NCBI GenBank assembly: GCA_020636405.1
Contig: JACJXW010000004.1
Location: forward strand, 496,001 to 560,000
DNA: 64,000 nt
DNA from: Lewinellaceae bacterium
GTDB taxonomy: Bacteria > Bacteroidota > Bacteroidia > Chitinophagales > Saprospiraceae
Direction of reading: 5' to 3'
Below, in pieces: positions 25,555 to 34,160 of this stretch. Position 1 is the first letter of the stretch; each line of letters begins with the position of its first letter. The position numbers and the translations under genes are program-made. The notes below the pieces were generated by a model. The model had not been told where the DNA came from. It saw only the letters and a program-made list of their open reading frames with translations, and searched no databases.

Positions 25555-27195
25555 TTACTCTCCTCTCACAAAAGCCACTGGCATGCGGTGGTCGAAGGTG
25601 CCGGTGAGGGTAGGGGTTTGAATATTGCCGGTATACATACGCACATTTTGGTGGACGTAATCGAACAGTTCCTGGATGGTGATGATCGGGTTGCCATCCT
25701 GGTTGGCTTCGCCCTTTAACCCTCTGACCAGGAAGTGGCTGAAGATGCCGGAGCGCAGCCCGCCGTCTTCCAGAGAATATTCCTCTCCTTTGGAACTCAT
25801 GAGCAGCGCCATACCGCCGTAGGAATCTTCGAAGGCCTGGTAGTATTGTTTCAGGGCGATCTGCAATGGCGTCTTGGTGGATAGGAGGCTTCCGGAGTGG
25901 CAGGCATCGGCCAGTACCAGTTTGTGCTTGGCCTTGCTCTCCGTGAGCAGGGCCTTGATCTCTTCGTGTTTCAGCTGGTTGTTATATCCGTCGAAATCGA
26001 CGGGCAGGAAGGAGCCCTGCAGGCCGTGCCCGGAGAAATAAAAGAGGATTACGTCATTCTCGTCGGCGCGAAGGAACGTGGTGCGCATGGCGTTGAGGAT
26101 ATTTTTTCTGGTGGCCTCTTCATCGATCAGCAGGCGGAGCTGCCGGTCGGGTAGGGCTCCCCCTTCGGGGCTTTTCAGAAAGGCATAGACCTGATAGGCG
26201 TCATCATCGGTGTACCGCAGAGGCGGCATGTGGGAATAGGTCGCCGCCCCAACGACCACCGCCCATATTTTGACTTGTTCGTCGCGGTCGACGGGAATGG
26301 GAGCCGGCCCTTCCGCCTCTCCCTGTACGTATAGTTTTTTTACCGGCTTGCCGAAATCCCAGATGGCGCCTACAACACGGCCGTTAGCGTAATACATTAC
26401 GCCGTTGCCGTGAGGGGTATGTTGTTTCCAACCGCCTTCGTAGCGGCTGCCGCTGGCGTAATAAACGGTGCCGTTACCCTGGGGCATGCCGTTGAAAAAT
26501 TCGCCTACGTAGGTTGAACCGTCACTGTAGGTATATTTGCCGAGGCCATCATTACAGAAGAGCAGGTTGCAATTGCGCAGGTTGGAAGTATCACCGGTAA
26601 ATGCATATTTGCTCCAATCGGCTATATATTGCCCTTCCACCCATTCGCCGGTAATTTCCTCACCGTCGTCAAAGGCCATTTTGCCACTGCCATGCCTTTT
26701 GTTGTTGGCCCATTGGCCCTGGTAGGAAGAACCGTCGGAATAGAACATAACGCCTTTTCCATGGCACTGTCCCTGTTTGAAGGTACCTTCGTAGCGGTCG
26801 CCGTTGGCAAAAGAGAAAACACCGAAACCTTCCGGGTGGCCGGCAACCCACTGTCCTTCGTAGCGGTTGCCGTTGGCGTAGGCCATAATACCCCGGCCGT
26901 TAAACAGGCTTCCTTTGAAGTCGCCGGTGTATTTATCCTGGTTTTGAAAATCCATGATGCCAATGCCCTCGCGGTAGCCCTTTTTCCATTCGCCGGTGTA
27001 TTCGTCTCCGTTGGAGAAGTAGAGCGTGCCCTTGCCATGAGGCTTGCCCTCGCGGAATTGGCCTTCATACCGGGCCCCACTCGGATAGATGCAGGTGCCC
27101 TCTCCATTGATGCAATTACCGTTTAAACATTCGATCTGCGCGTTGGCCAAGGCCGATAAACTCAGGAAACCCAGTAAGATCAGTGCCCCTCTCAT
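25555..27195 (-). CDS. Exported MORN-repeat and caspase-domain (peptidase C14) protein
   Basis: The protein has 546 residues. A signal peptide ends ANAQ (residue 20). Residues 35-285 hold about nine MORN repeats (YEGQF..GKPHGKGTLYFSNGDEY type), interrupted near 190-215. Residues 308-540 form a caspase-like p20 domain with catalytic His390 (FYFSGHG) and Cys432 (LADACHSGS). Both dyad residues are intact, so it should be an active cysteine protease of the metacaspase/gingipain-fold clan. The MORN part may bind membranes or a partner. The signal peptide suggests the domain works in the periplasm or outside. Confidence 0.9.
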   Translation of the reverse strand: MRGALILLGFLSLSALANAQIECLNGNCINGEGTCIYPSGARYEGQFREGKPHGKGTLYFSNGDEYTGEWKKGYREGIGIMDFQNQDKYTGDFKGSLFNGRGIMAYANGNRYEGQWVAGHPEGFGVFSFANGDRYEGTFKQGQCHGKGVMFYSDGSSYQGQWANNKRHGSGKMAFDDGEEITGEWVEGQYIADWSKYAFTGDTSNLRNCNLLFCNDGLGKYTYSDGSTYVGEFFNGMPQGNGTVYYASGSRYEGGWKQHTPHGNGVMYYANGRVVGAIWDFGKPVKKLYVQGEAEGPAPIPVDRDEQVKIWAVVVGAATYSHMPPLRYTDDDAYQVYAFLKSPEGGALPDRQLRLLIDEEATRKNILNAMRTTFLRADENDVILFYFSGHGLQGSFLPVDFDGYNNQLKHEEIKALLTESKAKHKLVLADACHSGSLLSTKTPLQIALKQYYQAFEDSYGGMALLMSSKGEEYSLEDGGLRSGIFSHFLVRGLKGEANQDGNPIITIQELFDYVHQNVRMYTGNIQTPTLTGTFDHRMPVAFVRGE

Positions 27196-27434
27196 GATGG
27201 TTGTTGTTTTAATCTGTCATCAAAGCGATGTTCAGGTTGAAGTGTCTGGTGGGTAGAGCTTGTTGCAGATCGGTACGGTTTATGGTGATCAAAAGTTCAA
27301 GATATAAATCCAATTTAGAGCTTAAATATTGCTTGGGCTTCAGCTTTTAAGAAAAATTTAGAACAATTGTTAAAGGACTACAAGGGCGCGCCCCTGTCCA
27401 GAGCAGGTATACTGTTTTTTAGCAACTTTTATTT

Positions 27435-27442
27435 TATTTTTG
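27435..27442 (+). promoter_or_regulatory. -7 promoter box before the DUF4920 gene
   Basis: TATTTTTG fits TAnnTTTG, 80 bp upstream of the ATG at 27522. It lies in the 326-bp gap that separates this gene from the divergent MORN-caspase gene; nothing else was recognised in that gap. Confidence 0.45.
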
Positions 27443-27521
27443 TCTCTCTGAGGCGGGGCGTTGGTTCTGCTGTTTCTCCAGGGTAATAAACGTAAACATT
27501 TCATAAGAAAATAGTATCAAA

Positions 27522-28043
27522 ATGTTAAGAAGAACTTTATTCGTTATTCTCGCAGCAGCTCTTGTAGTAGCTTGCAACAGTACTGCCAAACAGGGCAGCC
27601 AAACAGAAGCAGAAAAAACGACCGGCTCGACGGAGCTGAAGGGCAAAACTTTCGGGGCAGCCTTTTCCCCGGATGGAAGCATCGATTACAGTGAGATGGC
27701 CAAGCAGATGGATGGGCGCGATTCGGTAGAGCTCAAGATACAGGGTACTGTACAGGAGGTTTGCCAGATGAAGGGCTGCTGGATGCTCGTTGCTTCTGAC
27801 GACAGCAATCAGGAGCCCGTGATGGTCCGGTTTAAGGACTACGGTTTCTTTATGCCGAAAGACATTGCCGGCCGGAAGGTGGTCATGGAAGGATGGGCGT
27901 TCCGGGAAGTGACCCCAGTGGACGAACTGCGTCATTATGCTGAGGATGCTGGTAAATCTCAGGAAGAGATCGATGCCATCACCGAGCCTAAGGATGAAAT
28001 GAAATTCCTGGCCTCAGGAGTCCTGCTCCTGGATGAGCAGTAA
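27522..28043 (+). CDS. DUF4920 lipoprotein
   Basis: A 173-residue protein with lipobox VVAC (Cys18). The domain carries the DUF4920 signature: VQEVCQMKGCWM near residue 80, FKDYGFFMPKDIAGRKVVMEGWA near 107 and VDELRHYAEDAGKSQEEI near 135. The family is an OB-fold-like lipoprotein of Bacteroidota with paired cysteines (CQMKGC); the function is unknown. It is anchored in the inner or outer membrane. A hairpin follows the stop codon. Confidence 0.9.
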   Translation: MLRRTLFVILAAALVVACNSTAKQGSQTEAEKTTGSTELKGKTFGAAFSPDGSIDYSEMAKQMDGRDSVELKIQGTVQEVCQMKGCWMLVASDDSNQEPVMVRFKDYGFFMPKDIAGRKVVMEGWAFREVTPVDELRHYAEDAGKSQEEIDAITEPKDEMKFLASGVLLLDEQ

Positions 28044-28054
28044 CCTCAAAGGAA

Positions 28055-28086
28055 AGGCAGGAAAGTATATTTCTACTTTCCTGCCT
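28055..28086 (+). terminator. Hairpin terminator after DUF4920 gene
   Basis: A perfect 13-bp stem (28055-28067 with 28074-28086) and 6-base loop lie 12 bp after the stop. The following T-tract is weak. Confidence 0.6.
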
Positions 28087-28288
28087 GTATTTCTTTCTGA
28101 GTGCCAACTATTTCAAAAAAGAAACGTAAGAAATACGAAAGCGATTTCGACTCGCGTTAACAAATGCAGACAGCAGGAATCTATCGCCTGATCATCAATA
28201 AACCCGGAAGCCTTTCCTACAGCGGAGTGTCTACTCCCTGGCCTTTTGCTTCGAGGCAAGCCGCTGTGGCTAAGAAAAAAACAGCACC

Positions 28289-28882
28289 ATGAATTTTCAT
28301 GCAGCCAAAGCTTTCGTCCTGGATAAACTGGAGCGGGAACTCTCGGAGCAGCTTGCCTACCATGGCATTCATCACACGCTGGATGTTTTTTATACCATCG
28401 AAGAATTGTGTTACCTGGAGAAGGTCTCTCCATACGAAGAACTGCTGTTGAAAACAGCCGCGCTTTTTCACGATTCCGGTTTTACGATCAACAACAAGGA
28501 GCATGAAATGCTGGGATGCCAGATTGCCCGTCAACACTTACCGGCTTATGGGTATACCCCGACAGAGGTCGACCGCATCTGCGGTATGATCATGGCGACC
28601 AAAATCCCTCAGGATCCGCAGAACTACCTGGAGGAGATCATGTGTGATGCCGACCTGGACTATCTTGGCCGGGACGATTTCTACGATATCGGCTCTACCC
28701 TTTTCGAAGAGTTGAAAGCCTACAATGTCCTGAAAACAGAGGAGGCATGGAACCGCCTTCAGGTGAATTTCCTGGAAAAACACGCCTTTTTTACCCGGAC
28801 CAACAAGAGGCGCCGGGCCCCGAAAAAGCAGCAGTATCTTAAAGAGTTAAAAGTAATTGTAGACAGTTACGAAAAAAGTTGA
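28289..28882 (+). CDS. HD-domain metal-dependent phosphohydrolase
   Basis: A 197-residue single HD domain. Metal ligands are YHGIHHTLDVF (residues 24-34), LFHDSGF (residues 60-66) and DADLDYLGR near residue 114. Related proteins are annotated as predicted phosphohydrolases and are sometimes fused to adenylate/guanylate cyclases. No cyclase is adjacent. The substrate is unknown. Confidence 0.88.
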   Translation: MNFHAAKAFVLDKLERELSEQLAYHGIHHTLDVFYTIEELCYLEKVSPYEELLLKTAALFHDSGFTINNKEHEMLGCQIARQHLPAYGYTPTEVDRICGMIMATKIPQDPQNYLEEIMCDADLDYLGRDDFYDIGSTLFEELKAYNVLKTEEAWNRLQVNFLEKHAFFTRTNKRRRAPKKQQYLKELKVIVDSYEKS

Positions 28883-28951
28883 GCACAGAGGCAGCGGTTA
28901 AGGAAAGCCATGCGTTCTCCTCTCAGTTTGATGATATAGGCGTAATATTTT

Positions 28952-29017
28952 GTAAGCAGCCTCTACTTTACGCTCACTAGTTCATATTGTTTACATACTC
29001 AAGGAGAGGCTGCTTAC
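28952..29017. repeat. 13-bp perfect inverted repeat with 40-bp spacer
   Basis: GTAAGCAGCCTCT at 28952-28964 is the exact reverse complement of 29005-29017. There is no T-run typical of a terminator. It may be a small palindromic element or an RNA stem. Confidence 0.5.
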
Positions 29018-29195
29018 TTTTGCTCCCCTCTGCAAAAAAAAAATTACTTTTGTTTTTTATTGGGCTTTTTAGCAAAGCGCGGCTGGCGGGTATCCTCGCA
29101 TGTTCGTTTCGAAGGCGTTCTGCGCAGGATAAGAGGCGGTTATGTGCATAAGCGGCCGCCTTCTTCCGGGTGGAGGTCCAAATAGGAGAAGAAAA

Positions 29196-29310
29196 AAGCG
29201 CTCCAAAAAAGCGGAGAATGCCTTTGTAAAAAGGATGAAAGGCAAAGTGGAAGCGGCAACGCCTAGCTGGATTGCAAGCGTATATGCTGCCGGGTGCATT
29301 TGGAGCGCTT
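29196..29310. repeat. 115-bp unit bounded by 12-bp perfect inverted repeats
   Basis: AAGCGCTCCAAA (29196-29207) is exactly repeated inverted at 29299-29310. An inner GCCTTT/AAAGGC stem lies within. It is either a short mobile-type remnant or a structured RNA. Confidence 0.45.
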
Positions 29311-29480
29311 CAAAAGTTCTACAGCGTTTTAACCATAAACGTGGCAATACAAAGGTAAGGCATATCATTCTGTAAAAAAATTACAGAAGAACAGGTTTTA
29401 AACAGGCCAGTTATGGTCAAAAAAAGAGCCTTTTTTTTATTATATGCTTGCCAGTCAATTATTTATATGGTTCAAATGCA

Positions 29481-29618
29481 CTACATGATCTCCATGTCAG
29501 TACTGCTGATATTACTCTCCTCGTATTTGACTTCGTATTCATCAATGAGATCGGGGGTTGCCTGGTTGGAGGAAGTGATCACTCCCAAGGCGATCATAAA
29601 AGCAATTATTGCAGCCAT
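29481..29618 (-). CDS. Putative small exported peptide, 45 residues
   Basis: On the reverse strand an ATG at 29618 opens a 45-codon frame. The first 17 residues are hydrophobic (MAAIIAFMIALGVITSS). The rest is acidic and polar (PDLIDEYEVKYEESN...), a layout seen in secreted peptides. It is divergent from the helical-repeat protein at 29787. A perfect palindrome covers its start codon. An overlapping frame on the forward strand (29413-29646) looks less protein-like. No family is recognised and expression is unproven. Confidence 0.4.
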   Translation of the reverse strand: MAAIIAFMIALGVITSSNQATPDLIDEYEVKYEESNISSTDMEIM

Positions 29619-29654
29619 AGTTTTAAACAATTTTAATTTTGTTTAAAACTATGG
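29615..29654. repeat. Perfect 14-bp palindrome over the small peptide start codon
   Basis: CCATAGTTTTAAAC (29615-29628) is exactly inverted at 29641-29654 with a 12-base AT loop. In a reverse-strand transcript the ATG of the 45-aa peptide lies in the 3' arm. The hairpin could therefore hide the start of translation. Confidence 0.65.
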
Positions 29655-29711
29655 AGTCTCCCTATACTTCTGTATAACTTTTTTCTACCAAAAAAACAGG
29701 CCAGATTTTTA

Positions 29712-29719
29712 TATTTTTG
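29712..29719 (+). promoter_or_regulatory. -7 promoter box before the helical-repeat protein
   Basis: TATTTTTG matches TAnnTTTG, 67 bp upstream of the ATG at 29787. The surrounding 100 bp are strongly AT-rich. Confidence 0.45.
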
Positions 29720-29786
29720 AGCTCTACTTTTTCTTTATCTATTGATTTTCAAATAGTAAGGTGTTTTAGATTATATCCAGATAATA

Positions 29787-31295
29787 ATGGAAGAGCTCAT
29801 TCAGTTAATTAAAATTATTAGTCCAAACAAGGTAAAATCCCTTGAATTGGTCTATTCAGGGCAGGGACAAGGATCCAAAATCCAGCAATTGTACCGGAGC
29901 CTGGCCGAAGATGATTCCACCCCGGAAGAAGAGCTGGTGTCAAAGTTTTATAAAGGCAGGAACAGAAAGGTTTATTTCAACCGGCTGAAACGGGAGTTGA
30001 AGGGGCGCCTGATCAATACCCTTTTCCTGATTGATGCCGGCGGGCCTGGATATTCCGAGGTTGCCAGTGCCTATTACAATTGTTACAAGAATTCGACAGC
30101 TATTAAGGTGCTGCTGGCCAGAGGCGCCCGGCAGGTGGCTATTCGCCTGGCTGAAGATACGCTGAAGCATGCTGAACATTTTGAGTTCACAGACGTACTG
30201 CTGAGCCTTTCCAAGGACCTCCGTTTTCATTACGGCACTATCCTTGGAGACAAGAAAATGTTTGATCTTTTCAACAGTAAAGTCGGCCATTACTCGCAGG
30301 TTTACCTTGCAGAACTGAAGGCGGAGGAATATTACACTTCGCTGGCCCTTACCTTTACCGTTTCTGGTGCGGCTAAGACTGAATTCACCGGACAGGCCGA
30401 GCGTTACGCCCTTGAAATGGAAAAAGCCATGGCCCAGTATCATTCCTACCGGCTCAACCTTTACGCTTTTACCGTTATTGCCTTGCGCTACGAAATGGCC
30501 AACGATCATGAAAACACCATCGCCACCTGCAGGCGGGCAGTAGCCTATTTTGAAAATAAGCAACATCTGGCATCGCGGCAGGCGCTTTTCAATTTCTACT
30601 TCCGCATGATTCCCGGTTATGCGCTCCTGGGCCGTATTGAGGAAGGGACCGAGGCGGCTTTGCAGTGCCTGGACTGGGTGGATAAGGGGCTCTTCAACTG
30701 GTTTAGGGTCATGGAATTTCTTTTCATTCTTTACCTGCATTCCGAAAAGTACCAGAGCGCTTATGAAGTTTACAAAGAGGTGACCGAACAAAAGCACTTT
30801 TCCAAACAGTACTCGGCCATTCAGGAAGTGTGGTACATCAATGAGGCCTATCTGTACTATTTTATGTCCATGGGCATTATCGAAGTGGGGGAGGAAGATT
30901 CCATCAGAAAATTCAGAGCTTCCCGTTTCCTAAATGAAGTGCCTACTTATGCCAAGGATAAGCGGGGTAATAACATTGCCATACTTATCTTGCAAGTACT
31001 GTTTTTGTTGCAGCAGCAACAGTACGGCAAGATCATCGACCGGGTAGAATCTCTGCGTACTTACACCCACCGTTATCTCCGGCGGGATGAAACATTTCGC
31101 AGCAACTGTTTCATCAAGATGCTGACTCAACTGCCTGCCGCTAATTTTCACAAGGTGGCGGTCATCCGGAGGGCTCGAAAATACTGGGAAAAATTGCAAT
31201 CGGTGGGTATTATTCATAACCAAAGCCTCGAACTGGAAGCCGTGCCCTACGAAAAACTCTGGCAGTTCGTACTGGAATCTCTGGAAGGAAACTGA
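29787..31295 (+). CDS. Large alpha-helical TPR-like protein, unknown function
   Basis: A 502-residue protein, helical throughout, without signal peptide or membrane segment. Pairs of helices spaced like TPR units are visible (YNCYKNSTAIKVLLARGARQ, FRMIPGYALLGRIEEGTEAALQCLDWVD, HSEKYQSAYEVYKEV). The N-terminus (MEELIQLIKIISPNKVKSLELVY) resembles a group of about 500-aa proteins I associate with Saprospiria. No helix-turn-helix or enzyme motif is seen. TPR-like proteins commonly bind peptides or proteins, and a small peptide frame is encoded divergently next to it. The function is not known. Confidence 0.8.
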   Translation: MEELIQLIKIISPNKVKSLELVYSGQGQGSKIQQLYRSLAEDDSTPEEELVSKFYKGRNRKVYFNRLKRELKGRLINTLFLIDAGGPGYSEVASAYYNCYKNSTAIKVLLARGARQVAIRLAEDTLKHAEHFEFTDVLLSLSKDLRFHYGTILGDKKMFDLFNSKVGHYSQVYLAELKAEEYYTSLALTFTVSGAAKTEFTGQAERYALEMEKAMAQYHSYRLNLYAFTVIALRYEMANDHENTIATCRRAVAYFENKQHLASRQALFNFYFRMIPGYALLGRIEEGTEAALQCLDWVDKGLFNWFRVMEFLFILYLHSEKYQSAYEVYKEVTEQKHFSKQYSAIQEVWYINEAYLYYFMSMGIIEVGEEDSIRKFRASRFLNEVPTYAKDKRGNNIAILILQVLFLLQQQQYGKIIDRVESLRTYTHRYLRRDETFRSNCFIKMLTQLPAANFHKVAVIRRARKYWEKLQSVGIIHNQSLELEAVPYEKLWQFVLESLEGN

Positions 31296-31356
31296 GGCGG
31301 GTAGAAACAAAAAATGAGAAAACGGAAACGCTGGCTTCGCACTTCCGGCTTAGAAT

Positions 31357-31511
31357 TGGCTGTGAGAGCAGGATTCGAACCTGCACGGGGCGGTTAGCAA
31401 TAACGCAAAGGTTTAGTGGTCAACCCTAGCCCGAAGGCATTACGTTACGTTTATCCCGAACTCCCCACCCCCGAGACAAGAGGGCATGGCTGCCTGTTTC
31501 ATCACCTCACA
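31357..31511 (-). tRNA. tRNA-like gene, copy 1, anticodon loop reads GTC, about 83-nt variable arm
   Basis: The reverse strand starts with acceptor TGTGAGG. A Leu-type D-arm follows with GG in the loop, then anticodon stem CCCTC/GGGGG with loop TTGTCTC, and a very long variable region. A T-arm GCAGG-TTCGAAT-CCTGC, the acceptor complement TCTCACA, discriminator G and encoded CCA complete it. Total length is 155 nt. Base 37 is U, unusual for a tRNA. The variable arm contains a stem GTAACG/CGTTAT and inner hairpins. It is tandem with a second copy at 31613-31736. Confidence 0.6.
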
Positions 31512-31612
31512 ATGTTTGGAAGCCGGAAGCGGGACACGAGCGAAGCGACTGGCGAAAATAATGCGGAAGGCAGAATTTCCGACTTCGCACTTCGCACTTC
31601 CGGCTTAAGAAC

Positions 31613-31736
31613 TGGCTGTGAGGGCAGGAGTCGAACCTGCACGGGGCGGTTAGCCGCAGCGCCGAAACGCTACGTTTATCCCGGGCCCCCCACCCCCGAG
31701 ACAAGAGGGCATGGCTGCCTGTTTCATCACCTCACA
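31613..31736 (-). tRNA. tRNA-like gene, copy 2, anticodon loop reads GTC, about 52-nt variable arm
   Basis: It has the same acceptor (TGTGAGG/CCTCACA, seven perfect pairs), D-arm, anticodon arm, T-arm (GCAGG-TTCGACT-CCTGC) and encoded GCCA end as copy 1. Length is 124 nt. The variable arm stem reads GTAGCG/CGCTGC where copy 1 has GTAACG/CGTTAT, so a G-C pair has become A-T. This supports a real folded arm. Bacterial tRNA-Asp has no long arm and the D-arm looks Leu-like, so the amino acid cannot be assigned. Confidence 0.65.
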
Positions 31737-31739
31737 GTA

Positions 31740-32298
31740 TTGTGGCCGGTATTTCAATCTTCAAAAAAAGAGCGGCTACATTTAACCGCTGTTGTTGATA
31801 CAAAAGTATAGCAAAGGGTGTTTTTGTGCAAATTTTTTAAAGAAAAAATAAAAAATTTATTAAAAACATAATAATTTTGTAATAATGTTTGAATTTTAAA
31901 AAAGTAATGGGTTTGAAGGCGCTTAAATTGAGGATCTTCGAAAAATGCCTGGAATAGGCCCTTGAAGTATCAAAAAAAGGGGGCTGAATTTGTAATTGTA
32001 ACATAAAACCAGTAAAAGGGCGGCCACTCATGCGGCGAAATTTTGGGAGAAAGAGGCGGTAATCCTGAAAAAAACAGGCCTGCTGTATTTTTCAGGAAAC
32101 CGAAAGGCGCTTCCAAGCAACATCAAGGGCATTTCTATTGTCTTTTAGATAAAATATACTACCTATACAGCCTGCTTCAGGCGGAAGCCCTCTATTAGGG
32201 CCAAACGATCACCCGGCTTTGTGATTTTTCCTGAATCGCTCCCTTCTACTGTTACCTGTAGGCGGGCAATAATCTTTTTACTTTAAACAAAACGGAAA
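31740..32298. other. AT-rich intergenic region
   Basis: It holds no supported gene. The left half is extremely AT-rich (long T/A runs near 31830-31910), as expected for an upstream region of the tRNA-like genes or a terminator zone. No known RNA was recognised. Confidence 0.5.
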
Positions 32299-32658
32299 AT
32301 GATGAAGCAATTTTACATTCCTGTTTTTCTGTTTGGCCTTCTGTTTGCGGCCGGATGTGGGGCTAATCAAGACAACGGCCAGATTGCCAAAGAAGTCTGT
32401 GATTGCATGCGCCCCCTTTTTGAGTCTTATAATTCCATCAAAGACGCGCGGGATGTGAATGACCCGGAGGCCTTGCAACGGTTTGTCGAAAAGCTGGAAG
32501 CCGTCAATGAGGAGGTATCTGTTTGCGCCGAGCGCATTGAGGAACGCTATGGCGTTCTGGAAGGGGAACGGGAAGAGCGGGTTAAGGCGGCCATGCGGGA
32601 GATATGCCCGGAGGTTATCCAAACCTTGAACGAGGCGGAGCGCACCCTGATGCAATAG
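32299..32658 (+). CDS. Small lipoprotein of unknown function
   Basis: A 119-residue protein with lipobox FAAGC (Cys20). The mature part is helical and charged, with further cysteines in CDC (near 34-36), VCAERIEE and EICPEV. These could form disulfides. Start at 32299 or one codon later. There is no family assignment. Confidence 0.75.
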   Translation: MMKQFYIPVFLFGLLFAAGCGANQDNGQIAKEVCDCMRPLFESYNSIKDARDVNDPEALQRFVEKLEAVNEEVSVCAERIEERYGVLEGEREERVKAAMREICPEVIQTLNEAERTLMQ

Positions 32659-32762
32659 ACAGGAAACAGGGCCGGGCCATCCGGCTCCTGCCCTCAGCTC
32701 CGGTTCTCCCAATGCCCAAACTGATTCGTCCCTAAGCATCTCGGGCGTAACAATTGAACCAC

Positions 32763-34160
32763 CTAGCCCCCGGAAACGGCCTGCATCAGGAAGGCGCAGA
32801 TCAGTGCGCCATAGGTGCCCAGGGCATATCCCAGGACTGCCATCAGGACGCCGACTGGCGCCAATGCAGGGCTGAAGGCGGATGCAACAATGGGCGCAGA
32901 AGCTGCACCGCCGACGTTGGCCTGGCTGCCTACCGCCACGAAGAAGAACGGTGCGCGGATGAAAAAGGCTGTAAGCAGCAGGATCATGACGTGAACCATC
33001 ATCCATACGATCCCTATGGCAAACAGGCCCAGGTTTTGCAGTACTTCTCCCAGGTTCATCTTCATTCCGATGGTCGCGACCAGAATATAGATGAATACAC
33101 TACCCCATCGCGAGGCGCCCACGCCTTCCAGTTTGCGGGCGGAAGTAAAAGACAAGCCCAGGCCCAGGGTAGTGGCAATGACGATCAGCCAGAAGAATTC
33201 TTCCATCAGTGAGCTGAGCTTTGCGGCATCCAGAGTCTCCCGGAAGCGTTCCATAAACGGGGTGATCACATCCGTACCCCAATGCGAGATGGCGACTCCG
33301 CCGAACGCTACCCCCAATAAAACAAAAGCGTCTTTGGTAGAAGGGATACGGGCTACGCTCGCCTGATAATCCTGGACTTTGCGCTTGAGCTCCTCGATGG
33401 CAGAGTTGTCCGCTTTGAGCTTCAGGTCGAGCCGGTCGGAAATACTCGCGCCATAAAGCAAAAAACCCATCCAGATATTGGCAACTACTACATCCACCAC
33501 GATCATAGAGGCGAAGAGGTTGTCACTGACATTAAAGATCTCTTTCATAGCAGTCTGGTTGGCGCCGCCGCCAATCCAGCTGCCGGCGACGGTCGACAGG
33601 CCCCGCCACACTTCATCCGGGCTGGCCTGCACCAGGCCGGGCGCCAGGTAGTCGATGATCAGCAACGCCACCGGGCCGCCCAGTATGATACCGATCGTGG
33701 CGGCAAAAAACATGATCAGCGCCTTGGGGCCCAGGTTGATGATCCCTTTGAAGTCGATGCTGATGCAAAGCAGGATCAAACTGGCGGGAAGCAAATAGCG
33801 GGAGGCCACGAAGTAAAGCTGGGATTTTACGATGAATGGTTTAAGGGCGTCTGCAGGAAGGCTACTCACTGCCAGGGCTCTCTTAATTTCTCCCCAGCCG
33901 GCTGTGTCGGAAAGGCCGGGCGCCACGCCCTCCTGAAGAAATTCCCGTAACTTATTCAGGTCGTACCACTGAGGCGCAATCAGCCCGAGTGGCCAATGGA
34001 GCAGGGCCGGCAGAAAGTAACACAGCAGGAGAGGAGGTACATAAGTATAAAACTTTTGCCATCTGGGGTTTTTGCTTCCAGAGGTCACAAAGACCAGGGC
34101 AAGGATAACGATGAGGATGCCAAGAACGATAGCATCATTTGTGAAAACAGGTTGTATCAT
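32763..34160 (-). CDS. DUF819 family membrane transporter-like protein
   Basis: A 465-residue protein with about 11-12 membrane helices. Signature stretches of DUF819 (YjcL-like) are TYVPPLLLCYFLPALL (residues 39-54), GSWIGGGANQTAMKEIF near residue 195 and VGSQANVGGAASAPIVASAF near 415. The GGGANQTA and ANVGGAASAP motifs look like substrate-binding hairpins of secondary transporters. The substrate is unknown. Confidence 0.9.
   Translation of the reverse strand: MIQPVFTNDAIVLGILIVILALVFVTSGSKNPRWQKFYTYVPPLLLCYFLPALLHWPLGLIAPQWYDLNKLREFLQEGVAPGLSDTAGWGEIKRALAVSSLPADALKPFIVKSQLYFVASRYLLPASLILLCISIDFKGIINLGPKALIMFFAATIGIILGGPVALLIIDYLAPGLVQASPDEVWRGLSTVAGSWIGGGANQTAMKEIFNVSDNLFASMIVVDVVVANIWMGFLLYGASISDRLDLKLKADNSAIEELKRKVQDYQASVARIPSTKDAFVLLGVAFGGVAISHWGTDVITPFMERFRETLDAAKLSSLMEEFFWLIVIATTLGLGLSFTSARKLEGVGASRWGSVFIYILVATIGMKMNLGEVLQNLGLFAIGIVWMMVHVMILLLTAFFIRAPFFFVAVGSQANVGGAASAPIVASAFSPALAPVGVLMAVLGYALGTYGALICAFLMQAVSGG

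Larger units (their letters stand above)
28883..29480. other. Long intergenic region with two inverted repeats
   Basis: No convincing gene is present; frames such as 29069-29368 (reverse) lack protein-like features. The region has two sizeable inverted repeats, listed separately, and becomes AT-rich toward the right. Confidence 0.5.

Noticed and set aside
29413..29646. Forward frame of 77 codons opposite the small peptide gene
   Set aside because: It is hydrophobic without a plausible topology; the reverse-strand frame has a better signal-plus-acidic-tail pattern. Neither is proven.
31507..31704. tmRNA as an explanation for the tRNA-like pair
   Set aside because: Both copies keep a D-arm and anticodon arm and show no tag-coding frame ending in a hydrophobic tail.
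31416..31811. Forward frame of 131 codons across the tRNA-like genes
   Set aside because: It is antisense to both tRNA-like genes and its peptide repeats simply mirror the RNA duplication (PTPETRGHGCLFHHLT twice).
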